Shown piece by piece: positions 33,345 to 45,169 of a stretch of DNA of 64,000 nucleotides. The position numbers were made by a program, and so were the translations under genes. The first letter of the stretch is position 1, and every line of letters begins with the position of its first letter. The notes beneath the pieces are model-generated. The model was not told where the DNA came from, ran no database searches, and saw only the letters and a list, made by a program, of their open reading frames with translations. The DNA comes from Apricaphanius iberus. Taxonomy: Eukaryota; Chordata; Actinopteri; Cyprinodontiformes; Aphaniidae. The stretch spans positions 1 to 64,000 of the forward strand of contig JAPXFQ010001796.1 of NCBI GenBank assembly GCA_028564705.1. The letters are read 5' to 3'.

Positions 33345-34650
33345 GAAACTTCAGAGGACAGTTGGACGTACAGACAGATTGTAGAGGACGGTTTGATGTT
33401 TAAACAGATTGCAGAGGACGGTGGGACGTTCAGACAGATTTAGAGGACAGTTGTGACGTACATACAGATTTTAGAGGACCGGTTGGACATTCCGACAGAT
33501 TTTAGATGACAGATTGGACGTTCAGTAACAGATTGGTAGAGGACAGTTGGACGTATACATGCGGTACAGATGTTTAGAGGACAGTTGTACGTACAGACAT
33601 ATTGTGAGAGGACGGTTTGATGTTTTAAACAGGATTTGCAGAGGACGGTTGGACTTCAGACAGAGTTTTTAGAGGACAGTTGGACTTACAGACGATTGTA
33701 GAGGAGACGTTGACGTTTCAGACAGATTTTAAGAAGGACGGTTTTGGACGTTCAGACAGATTTTAGAGGACGGTTGGACGTTCAGACAGATTTTAGAGGA
33801 CAGTTGGACGTACAGACAGATTGTAGAGGACGGTTGGACATTCAGACAGATTTTAGAGGACAGTTGGACGTACAGACAGATTGTAGAGGACGGTTTGATG
33901 TTTAAACAGATTGCAGAGGACGGTTGGACGTTCAGACAGATTTTAGAGGACAGTTGGACATTCAGACAGACTTTAGAGGACAGTTGGACGTACAGACAGA
34001 TTTTAGAGGACAGTTGGACGTACAGACAGATTTTAGAGGACGGTTGGACGTACAAACAGATTTTAGAGGACAGTTGGACGTTCAGACAGATTTTAGAGGA
34101 CGGTTGGACGTACAGACAGATTGTAGAGGACGGTTGGACGTACAGACAGATTGTAGAGGACGGTTGGACGTAAAGACAGATTGTAGAGGACAGTTGGACG
34201 TACAAACAGATTTTAGAGGACAGTTGGACGTTCAGACAGATTTTAGAGGACGGTTGGACGTACAGACAGATTGTAGAGGACGGTTGGACGTACAGACAGA
34301 TTGTAGAGGACGGTTGGACGTAAAGACAGATTGTAGAGGACGGTTGGACGTACAGACAGATTTTAGAGGACGGTTGGACGTTCAGACAGATTTTAGAGGA
34401 CAGTTGGACGTTCAGACAGATTTTAGAGGACAGTTGGACGTACAGACAGATTTTAGAGGACAGTTGGACGTTCAGACAGATTGTAGAGGACGGTTGGACG
34501 TACAGACAGATTGTAGAGGACGGTTGGACGTACAGACAGATTGTAGAGGACGGTTGGACGTTCAGACAGATTTTAGAGGACAGTTGGACGTTCAGACAGA
34601 TTGTAGAGGGTGGTTGGATGTTTAAACAGATTGTGGAGGACGGTTGGACA
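33345..34650. repeat. 30-bp minisatellite array with long open frames
   Basis: About 43 copies of a 30-bp unit: GAGGACAGTTGGACGTACAG or GAGGACGGTTGGACGTTCAG followed by ACAGATTTTA or ACAGATTGTA. The first ten units (33345-33760) are irregular, the rest almost perfect. Since 30 is divisible by three, one plus frame stays open for 233 codons (decapeptide DVQTDFRGQL) and one minus frame for 158 codons. Strand-symmetric openness and lack of any other gene feature argue that neither is a gene. Confidence 0.95.
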
Positions 34651-34859
34651 CATTTTGCTGATGTCCTCCTTTCTAGTTAGTGTCTATATTCATGTCTCGA
34701 CATATTCAGAGTAAATCTTGTTGAAGACAGAGATCTATCATGAAAGGAGACACAAACTTTGCTCCTTCATGCGGACATGACACCATACAGCTGCATGTGT
34801 CTTCATGTTCCTGTTTCGACTCCAGCCTTAGGACAGGTTTTTACCATTAACCATTAACC

Positions 34860-35078
34860 AATTTAACCTATAAGTGAGGACTGTTTAATACAAAGTGAGG
34901 ACGTTTCGCCTGTCCTCACTTTTGTTACTGTTACTGAACTCCACTGGTTGGTTTTAGAGACATGGTGTGAGTTAAGTCTTAGTTTTGCTTAGGAAAAGTG
35001 TCTGGGTTAGGCATAGTACAGTCACTAAAATGAATGGAAGTCAATGAAGGTGCTCACTACTGCTAGCTAAACAAGAAT
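34860..35078. repeat. Dispersed repeat with a perfect hairpin
   Basis: AAAGTGAGGAC (34892-34902) and GTCCTCACTTT (34912-34922) form an 11-bp perfect stem with a 9-nt loop. The following CATGGTGTGAGTTAAG...GTTAGGCAT...AATGGAAGTCAATG blocks match my memory of a common fish dispersed repeat that usually precedes (TG)n. A (GT)n run does follow directly at 35080. Confidence 0.55.
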
Positions 35079-35079
35079 C

Positions 35080-35098
35080 TGTGTGTGTGTGTGTGTGC
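35080..35098. repeat. (GT)n microsatellite
   Basis: About nine GT repeats directly after the dispersed repeat. Confidence 0.9.
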
Positions 35099-35269
35099 TG
35101 GTGCGTATCCGTCATGTTAGTGAGGAGCAGAGCGAGCAGGAAAACATGTAAACGTGTGCTGGAGCAGAAACAGGCTGTAGCTTGTTTTATTCATCTGGTG
35201 GAAGAGAGCTGCTGCTGTTCATTACAGCAGATTGTTTCTCCAGATGTTTCAGAGGTAGACAAGTCCCCC

Positions 35270-35270
<1 letters not shown>

Positions 35271-35314
<44 letters not shown>
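35271..35314. repeat. (AC)n microsatellite
   Basis: Twenty-two uninterrupted AC dinucleotides. Confidence 0.97.
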
Positions 35315-35315
<1 letters not shown>

Positions 35316-36149
35316 GTCTCAGTCCAGATGGAAGCCATTCTTTATCAGACTCTGTAATGATTCTCTGTTGAGGAGGAAACACAGGAAGGTGAAGTCAGGC
35401 ATCTCCTCCTCCTGCTCCAATTCCTCCTGCTCACCTTCCACCTTCCTCCTGCTCCTGATGTTCTCCATGTTGAACTCACATGTTCTGTGGAACTGGAAGC
35501 TGTGATCCTCTTACAGGTGTGACTCTGACTGGAGGAAAACATTCAGCATGCTGTCATAGTCTGTTGGTGTCTCTGAGAAGGTGGATATGAATCAGGCTGG
35601 GAATCATCACCTGCTGTTAGGTCCCTTCTCCACCCACACCTGCGTAACACTCCATCCATACCTGTTCCAGAACTATTTCTTGACCTCTTTAGAACATTGT
35701 TGAGAACCATGATCCACACCTGGAGAACCTTCTAAGAGAGGCCCAGGTACCAGAATTAGATCTCATGAACAACTCATCCATTATGTCCAGACAGACCCAG
35801 AAAATCCTCTGGAACTCTGCAGGCCTCAGTTAGGGTCAAGTTTATAAAATCAGGTAGTAATTAGAATAGCTGGGGACATTAACCATGAACGCTAGTTGGC
35901 TTTCAGTTTAAAGGGCACAGTTATTAAATATTCAAATGTAAGTATTAAACTGTTTGACATTTAAATACAATATGAACTGATATTTATTAACAGGTGTCTA
36001 AACCTCCTGAAGGATGAAGTGTGACCATTAGTTTGTGGTGTTCAGGTACAACTCAAATGAATACTGTAGTAGAACCATGATCAAAAGAACACCAGGTCTA
36101 CCTCCCGATTGGCCAAGGAAAAGTCAGGAGTTCACCGGAGCTGCATGGT
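35315..36149. other. Unique non-coding DNA
   Basis: No coding, RNA or transposon signal recognised. Confidence 0.5.
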
Positions 36150-39100
36150 GTGGATAACATACCATTCCATACCATACCATGCCATCCCATACTATACCGT
36201 TCAATAACATGAGATTCCAATCCTTACCATTCCATTCCATTCCATACCATACCATGCAATGCCATGCAGTTCAAGTCAATTCAATTCAGTTTATTTATAT
36301 AGCGCCGTTTCACGACATATGTCATCTCAATTCACTTTACAAGAAGAGTTATTACAATACCATACCATTCCATACCATTCCGTTCAATTCCATTCCATGC
36401 CATTCCATTTCATACAATGCCATTCCATGCCTTTCCATACCATTCCATGCCAAGCCATGCCATTTCATGCCAAGCCCATTCCATTCCATACCATTCCATG
36501 CCTTTCCATACCATTCCATGCCAAACCATTCCATTCCTTACAATTCCATGCCAAGCCATGCCATTCCATACCATTCCATGCCAAGCCATGCCATTCCATG
36601 CCATGCCATGCCATGCCATGCCAAGCCAAGCCAAGCCATACCATTCCAAACCATACCATTCCATGCCATGCGATTCCATACCATTCCATGCCATTCCATA
36701 CCATTCCATGCCAAGCTATGCCATTCCATTCCATTCCATACCATTCCATGCCAAGACATGCCATTCCATACCATTCCATACCATTCCATACCATACCATT
36801 CCATACCATTCCATTCCATTCCATACCATTCCATACCATTCAATTCCATTCCATACCATTCCATACCATTCCATACCATACCATTCCATACCATTCCATA
36901 CCATATCATACCATTCCATACCATTCCATACCATACCATACCATACCATACCATTCCGTTCCATACCATACCATTCCATACCATTCCATACCATACCATT
37001 CCATACCATTCCATACCATATCATACCATTCCATACCATTCCATACCATACCATTCCATACCATTCCATACCATTCCATGCCAAGCTATGCCATTCCATG
37101 CCATTCCATGCCATTCCATACCATTCCATGCCAAGACATGCCATTCCATGCCATTCCATACCATTCCATACAAAAAAATAAAAACATACCATTCCATACC
37201 ATTCCATACCATTCCATGCCAAGCTATGCCATTCCATGCCATTCCATGCCATTCCATGCCATTCCATGCCAAGCTATGCCATTCCATGCCATTCCATGCC
37301 ATTCCATACCATTCCATGCCAAGACATGCCATTCCATGCCATGCCATACAATACCATTTCATTCCATTCCATTCCATTGCATGCCATGCCATACCATACC
37401 ATTCCATACCATTCCATACATTCATACCATATCCATACCATTCCATACCATTCCATTCCATTCCATGCCATGCCATACCATAACCATTCCATACCCATTC
37501 CATACCCATTCCAAACCAAACCATTCCATAACCATTCCATGCCATGCATGCCATACACCATTCCTAAGACCATTCCACATCACCATGTCCATACCATTCA
37601 CATTCCATTCCATTCAAGCCATGCCATAAACCATTCCCATACCGGGACATTCCATTCCATAGCCATTCCATGCCAAGCTATGCCATTACCAGAGCCATTC
37701 CATGCCATTCCATACCAAAATCACCATCCATACCCATTCCATTCCCATACCATAATTCCATCCACAATTCCATTCATACCATAACCATACCATAGACCAT
37801 TACCATACGCCTGTTCCATGCCATTCCATGCCATTCCATACCATACCATTCCATACCATTCCATTCCATACCATTCCATCCCATTCCATTCCATACCATA
37901 CCATACCATACCATTCCATACCATTCCATACCATTCCATGCCAAGCTATGCCATTCCATGCCATTCCATGCCATTCCATACCATACCATTCCATACCAAA
38001 CATCCATCCCATCCATTCCATACCATACCATACCATACCATTCCATACCATTCCATACCAAGCTATGCCATTCCATGCCATCCCATGCCATTCCATACCA
38101 TTCCATGCCAAGACATGCCATTCCATGCCATTCCATGTGCCATTCCATACCATTCCAGCCAAGACATACCATTCCATACCATTCCATACCATACCATTCC
38201 ATACCATTCCATTCCATTCCATGCCATGCCATACCATACCATTCCATCCACCACCACCACCATCCATTCCATTCCATTCCATGCCATGCCATACCATACC
38301 ATTCCATACCATTCCATACCATGCCATACCATACCATTCCATACCATTCCATACCATTCCATACCATTCCATACCATTCCATACCATTCCATGCCATGCC
38401 ATACCATACCATTCCATACCATTCCATTCCATACCATTCCATACCATTCCATCCCATTCCATTCCATACCATACCATACCATACCATTCCATTCCATTCC
38501 ATGCCATGCCATACCATTCCATACCATTCCATTCCATTCCATGCCATGCCATACCATACCATTCCATTCCATGCCATGCCATACCATTCCATACCATTCC
38601 ATACCATTCCATTCCATTCCATGCCATGCCATACCATTCCATTCCATACCATTCCATTCCATGCCATGCCATTCCATACCATTCCATGCCATGCCATACC
38701 ATTCCATACCATTCCATTCCATGCCATGCCATACCATTCCATTCCATTCCATTCCATTCCATGCCATGCCATACCATTCCATTCCATACCATTCCATTCC
38801 ATGCCATGCCATTCCATACCATTCCATGCCATGCCATACCATACCATTCCATTCCATTCCATGCCATTCCATTCCATGCCATACCATACCATTCCATTCC
38901 ATACCATTCCATTCCATGCCATGCCATACCATTCCATACCATTCCATTCCATTCCATTCCATTCCATTCCATGCCATACCATTCCATTCCATTCCATACC
39001 ATTCCATTCCATGCCATGCCATTCCATACCATTCCATGCCATTCCATTCCATTCCATGCCATGCCATACCATACCATTCCATTCCATTCCATGCCATGCC

Positions 39101-41414
39101 ATACCATTCCATACCATTCCATTCCATTCCATTCCATGCCATTCCATTCCATGCCATGCCATACCATTCCATTCCATTCCATACCATTCCATTCCATGCC
39201 ATACCATTCCATTCCATTCCATACCATTCCATACCATTCCATTCCATTCCATACCATTCCATACCATTCCATTCCATTCCATGCCATTCCATTCCATGCC
39301 ATACCATTCCATACCATTCCATACCATACCATTCCATTCCATGCCATACCATTCCATACCATTCCATTCCATGCCATACCATTCCATACCATTCCATACC
39401 ATACCATTCCATTCCATTCCATACCATTCCATACCATTCCATACCATTCCATTCCATGCCATACCATTCCATACCATTCCATTCCATGCCATACCATTCC
39501 ATACCATTCCATACCATTCCATACCATTCCATACCATACCATACCATTCCGTTCCATACCATACCATTCCATACCATTCCATACCATACCATTCCATACC
39601 ATTCCATACCATATCATACCATTCCAATTATTCCATACCATACCATTCCATACCATTCCATACCATACCATTCCATACCATTCCATACCATATCATACCA
39701 TTCCATACCATTCCATACCATTCCATACCATACCATTCCATACCATTCCATACCATTCCATGCCAAGCTATGCCATTCCATGCCATTCCATGCCATTCCA
39801 TACCATTCCATGCCAAGACATGCCATTCCATGCCATTCCATACCATTCCATACCATACCATTCCATACCATTCCATACCATTCCATGCCAAGCTATGCCA
39901 TTCCATGCCATTCCATGCCATTCCATGCCAAGCTATGCCATTCCATGCCATTCCATGCCATTGCATGCCATTCCATACCATTCCATGCCAAGACATGCCA
40001 TTCCATGCCATGCCATACAATACCATTTCATTCCATTCCATTCCATTCCATGCCATGCCATACCATACCATTCCATACCATTCCATACCATTCCATACCA
40101 TACCATTCCATACCATTCCATACCATTCCATGCCATGCCATGCCATACCATTCCACACCATTCCATACCATTCCATACCATTCCATTCCATTCCATTCCA
40201 TTCCATACCATTCCATACCATTCCATCCCATTCCATTCCATACCATACCATACCATACCATTCCATTCCATTCCATGCCATACCATTCCATTCCATACCA
40301 TTCCATTCCATGCCATGCCATTCCATACCATACCATTCCATTCCATGCCATTCCATACCATTCCATTCCATGCCATGCCATACCATTCCATACCATTCCA
40401 TACATTCCATACCATTCCATACCATTCCATACCATTCCATTCCATGCCATGCCATACCATTCCATTCCATTCCATTCCATGCCATGCCATACCATTCCAT
40501 GCCATGCCATTCCATACCATTCCATGCCATTCCATTCCATACCATTCCATTCCATGCCATGCCATTCCATACCATTCCATGCCATTCCATTCCATTCCAT
40601 GCCATGCCATACCATTCCATACCATTCCATTCCATGCCATGCCATACCATTCCATTCCATTCCATTCCATGCCATGCCATACCATTCCATGCCATGCCAT
40701 TCCATACCATTCCATGCCATTCCATTCCATACCATTCCATTCCATTCATGCCATGCCATTCCATACCATACCATTCCATTCCATGCTTCATACATACCAT
40801 TCCATTCCATGCCATGCCATCCATTCCATACCATTCCATACCATTCCATTCCATTCCATGCCATGCCATACCATTCCATTCCATACCATTCCATTCCATG
40901 CCATGCCATTCCATACCATTCCATGCCATGCCATACCATTCCATTCCATTCCATGCCATGCCATACCATTCCATTCCATTCCATGCCATGCCATACCATT
41001 CCATGCCATTCCATTCCATTCCATGCCATTCCATTCCATACCATTCCATACCATTCCATTCCATTCCATACCATTCCATTCCATTCCATGCCATACCATT
41101 CCATTCCATACCATTCCATTCCATTCCATGCCATGCCATACCATTCCATACCATTCCATTCCATTCCATTCCATGCCATTCCATTCCATACCATTCCATT
41201 CCATTCCATGCCATGCCATGCCATTCCATACCATTCCATGCCATACCATACCATTCCATTCCATTCCATGCCATGCCATTCCATACCATTCCATTCCATA
41301 CCATTCCATTCCATGCCATACCATTCCATACCATTCCATACCATTCCATTCCATACCATTCCATACCATACCATACCATTCCATACCATTCCATACCATT
41401 CCATACCATTCCAT
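36150..41414. repeat. CCATN pentanucleotide satellite array
   Basis: Over 5.1 kb of head-to-tail pentamers CCATT, CCATA and CCATG (read as ATTCC, ATACC, ATGCC), with rarer CCAAG, CTATG and CCGTT units. It is interrupted at 36262-36360 by a LINE tail. The composition resembles the ATTCC pentamers of human satellites II and III, but no relationship is implied. Neither strand of a CCATN repeat readily forms TAA, TAG or TGA, which explains six-frame openness up to 1238 codons. Irregular stretches at 37420-37815 and 40740-40830. Large internal duplications exist. Confidence 0.97.
36262..36360 (-). repeat. LINE 3' tail fragment inside the pentamer array
   Basis: On the minus strand it reads ATTGTAATAACTCTTCTTGT, then TTGAGATGACAT, GAAACGGCGCTATATAAATA and AACTGAATTGAATTGA. 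The same words occur in the same order at 13343-13425 on the plus strand. On the minus strand its (GAATT) tail merges gradually, through GACTTGAACTGCATGG, into CATGG and TATGG pentamers. Confidence 0.8.
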
Positions 41415-42795
41415 TGGTCTGTTCAACAGGGAGAGGGATCTTGTTCCAAAGTTCAGGAGAAACACGGAGCTTTTTCACTTCTCGATTTGGAGTGAAACCA
41501 TCAGGACAGTTAATAGGAAGCGTTTTGCAGACCCGAGCACCTAAGAAGGCCGGTACAGACAGATTAGTGTGAAGAAATAAGAAGGGGTCAGACCACTCAA
41601 TGAGTTCAAAACAAATAAAGAAGATTAAACTGGATTCTGAACCGGACTGGAAGACAATGTAGAGATTTCAGAAACGGGGTGATATTCCTCCTCCCAGCAG
41701 CACCAGTTAAAGATCTCACAGCAGCAAATGTGTCACTTTGTTTTTAAAAGTGCTGGGGAAAATAACCATGAACTGGAGTATGGTATGAAAATTCTGGGGA
41801 CAATTCTTACCAATTTTTCATAGCCTATTATTACTCTGTTTCACATTTCATTACAATAAGGACTGTAGTGTATAAACAGGTGTTAAAAAATCACATCTTC
41901 ATTTAGTTAATAACATTTTTATGGCAAAGGAATATGTGTTTTCTTTTTCAGATGGCAAACATTAAAATCCACATCTAGCAAATATGTGTTCTCCCCAGAT
42001 GGAAATTCGCAACAATAAAACATGTTCCCTTTACAACCTTTGCTGCTGTTGTAAGTTCTGTGCAGAGAAACTTCAACATTAATTCACAGCTCAGAATCCT
42101 GCAATAGAATTGGTACCTGGGACTAATCTGCATTTCAGATGGACAAATATAATACAAATCTCTCTCTAGGAGGGCTGGGCGCAGAGATGGCAAGTTGTCA
42201 GCCAAGTCAACAACAGAGGACACACTGGTGGACACGCCATACGTGATGACCAAGTACAGGGTGTGTCCTCTGTTGTTAGTCGGCTGCATGACATGCTGAC
42301 TAAAACCCATATAATTACAAATATATTTTTTAAATCTGTTGATAAAGGATCTAAAAGGTTATCTATATGTAGATTAAAACCATCAGCTCAAATTATCCCT
42401 TCATACTGTAAGATTTGTGTAAAATTGATAAAACAGAAAATTCTGGAATAAAAAATTGAGTCCTTTTCGTTTGCCTATAAACTGTGACACATAAAATCTT
42501 AGGAGTGCTAAAAACAGAGGCAGTGTATTCAAACGTGGTAAAATTATTAAATAAAACAGGTTTGGCAGAAAGAGTTGATGAACTAATAAAAGCAGTTCCG
42601 CCTCCCCTCTGGCTACTCCTCGTAGAATAAGAAACGTTATAATTAGGTGGAGAGGCCTCTGTGAGAACAACAGGGGCATCTGCACTCAGCCATGTCTCTG
42701 TTATGAATAAACACTGAAGATTTTTGTCTAAAATCAAATTATTTATCATAAAAGTTTTATTCAGCAAAGAGCGAACATTTAAAAGTGCCATATGG
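41415..42795 (-). pseudogene. LINE ORF2 remnant: endonuclease domain and reverse transcriptase C-terminus
   Basis: Minus-strand order: an open frame 42791-42393 reads ALLNVRSLLNKTFMINNLIL, then LQCLFITETWLSADAPV and RGGGTAFISS. This is the start of an APE-type endonuclease with the ETW catalytic Glu (42698-42696). A different frame (42310-41975) reads QPTNNRGHTLYLVITYGVS and SSVVDLADNLPS, the later endonuclease segment; its usual DHxxV-type end is not preserved. Nearest the satellite, 41500-41420 reads SPELWNKIPLPVEQT, resembling the (K)LWNSLP motif after LINE reverse transcriptases. The reverse transcriptase palm is missing. Frameshifts and deletions make it dead. Confidence 0.78.
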
Positions 42796-43319
42796 TTGGA
42801 GATTGAGTTACTTTATGATTGACTGGAAGTGGGATTTTTAGTATTCATTGAAGATTATTTGGGTTGCCTTTGTTCAATTTATGATTATTTGTTCGCTATA
42901 TTTAATAAATATGTTTTCTTGTCCTGTTTCTCAGTGCGAGTAGACAATAGAAGAGCTCTTTGTCTTATGTCTATAGTCTGTTTAGATCCACAAATATGAT
43001 CACATTTGTAATCCGCTGTATTGTATTTTGGACGCGTCTAAAAGATGGTGTGAACCAGACTTCAGGTTTGGTGTGGACAAACCCGTCAATCATAAAAAGT
43101 GCTGAGGACGCGTTCCCAGTGTTCCCGGGTGAAATGACACCACCAGCAGTGTTCTGGATCTGGCAGAGAGGCCTTGTTGGTACCAGCCAATTAGGAGTTA
43201 GAGTAATCTAAGTGAGTGTCAAACACATATATGACTGATTCCTAATGGTATTTAGGTAAAATAAGCTTTATTTTGTTAACTGGAAGTAACATGACTTTAC
43301 TACAGACTTGTAGATCCAT
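42796..43319. other. Non-coding DNA between LINE fragments
   Basis: An 83-codon open frame at 42960-43211 has no recognisable domain. Nothing else seen. Confidence 0.4.
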
Positions 43320-43585
43320 TATAAGTGCTGAGTCCAGTTTGAGGATAGTGACAGATTGGCTATAAGACACGAAGTGATGGAAGACAAATCAATAGGAGGA
43401 ATATCAACATCCATATTTGGGGCAAACAGGAGCGCCTTCAGGAACTAAGCTTTCAGCCACATCTTGATATCGGTATAGGAGCGGTAGAGTGACTGAAGGC
43501 AAACCTGAGGGTTAGAGAGCATGTAAATCTGTTAGTCATCAGCATAAAAATGGTACTGGACGCCATGCTAATCCTAAATATGCCA
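43320..43585 (-). pseudogene. LINE reverse transcriptase fragment with YADD box (two stops)
   Basis: One minus-strand frame reads HGVQYHFYADD, a stop, QIYMLSN, SLYRSYTDIKMWLKA, a stop, then FLKALLF and SNWTQHL. YADD (43546-43535) is the catalytic box of reverse transcriptase, and the following helix (DIK.W) is typical of LINE enzymes. Two in-frame stops and poor conservation beyond show an old copy. It belongs to a different, more diverged family than the fragment at 50860-51605. Confidence 0.72.
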
Positions 43586-45016
43586 CCCAGGGGAAGGATG
43601 TCCCACAACCTGTTCATCTCTGGTTCTATAATACAGCTGTGTTTTACTGCTACAGAACAAATACTTAAATAGATTTATTTTAGTTGTGAATTCAGGTTTA
43701 TTTAACACCAGCAGAAATAATTCTTCCTTTGGCTGAAAGCTGCATGCTGACCTCACATTTCCCTCTGCAGACAGAGAACCACTGAGGAGCATTCTACTAA
43801 TCAAGCATGAAAGAGAAGCGTTCTGCTCCGTGTTTCTGTGTCTTAACTTTCATTTATAATTTGAACACAGAAAAATGAAAGAGGGACAAAACTTTGCTGT
43901 GGATAACAAAGAGATTTCATAATATTCCCAGAGCTTTTATTGGAACAACATGCACCTCTCTGAAGTCCATGTTTCCTGTGAGACCTCCACAAAACAAGAG
44001 CCGTTTCTTAAAGCGGAGAACAATAAGGAGGCTTTGTTCTGGATCTCTGTGAGGCGGGTTCTCTGCCTGTGTGGGTGAGAGGGAGAAAAATAACAACCAG
44101 AGAAAAAAGGAAATGGCAGATTGATGAAAAGCCAAACTGGTCCCAGGATGACATCTTCCTCTTCTCCGTAATATTAAAAACTCCCACACGTTTCAGGAGG
44201 AGGGCAGAATTAGCCTTGCTGGGCTGCTCCGTAAGCTGCCTTAATGACTCATTTGTTTCGTCCTGATAGATGGCTCTCTGGATAGATGTTCAGGAGAAGC
44301 TGCAAAGGAGACAAAGCAGGACTAACAGGGACAAAGAATCGGACCGGACCAGACCTCTGAAGCTGCTGGTAAACGCTGCGTTTGATGGATTCAGCTGGGA
44401 GCTGACACTTCTACCATCTTCTGTCTCCTTCCACATTCTGGTGGATGGTTCTGCCTGTTTGGGCCGGGCTGCCATGAAGAACCCACATCCAGAATAACAC
44501 AATTTCTAGTTGCTAGTTGTAGATAGAAAGTTAATCCTGAGACATTTATGATCCTCTTTATTAGCATCTAACCATTCCTGATGCAGCATCATCTACACGC
44601 CTCTGTTCTTAATAAATGACGCTAACTCACAGCTTCCTTCTTCTCACACCTTCATGCTGCTCACTGTGAGACCAGTGGAGCAGCTTCTGGATGTCTCCAC
44701 CTGCAGAAAGCCTTTGGAGAGAGATCACCTTTGTTTCCCACATTGTTTCCACATTGTTGCACATTTCTGTGTTTTCTGGAGGGATTCTCTAAAGCTCTTT
44801 GGTCAACACGGATTGTCTCTGGAAGTGCTCATAAATAAATCTGAATTTGACATAAAAGTGGTGCAGTCAGTGGAGTTTGAGTTCATGAAGGATTCATGAG
44901 TGTGGAGGTTCAGACAGAAGCTCTTCCAGGCTCTAACAGTCAGCCCAGATATCATTTTTAGAAATGCCTTCAGCCCCCTAGCCCCCATTTTTTGGGAGTA
45001 ACATATAACTTTAAAC
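43586..45016. other. Unique non-coding DNA
   Basis: No gene recognised. Open frames on both strands between 43917 and 44502 overlap and lack domains. 44080-44265 is purine-rich, with a CTCATTTGTTTC segment, and does not match any repeat in the window. Confidence 0.45.
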
Positions 45017-45169
45017 TAGGGGTGTAACGATTGTATCGATGTATCGATGCATCAACCATGCGATCAAACCGTATCGTTTAAAAAAACGTATATATCGCTT
45101 TGTATCGAATCATTTGGCCTCATATCGATACGCATCGTATCGGTGCAAAAACGTATCGTTACACCCCTA
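45017..45169. mobile_element. Miniature hAT-like transposon, 153 bp, perfect inverted ends
   Basis: TAGGGGTGTAACGAT at 45017-45031 and its exact reverse complement at 45155-45169. The interior is composed of GTATCGAT/TATCG words that pair across the element, so the whole copy is nearly palindromic. No clear 8-bp target duplication (CTTTAAAC left, ATACTAAA right). Too short to encode a transposase. Confidence 0.82.

Noticed and set aside
37774..41572. Open frames of 500-1238 codons on both strands
   Set aside because: They lie wholly in CCATN pentamers, which rarely form a stop codon in any of six frames; the products are simple pentapeptide repeats and overlap each other on both strands.
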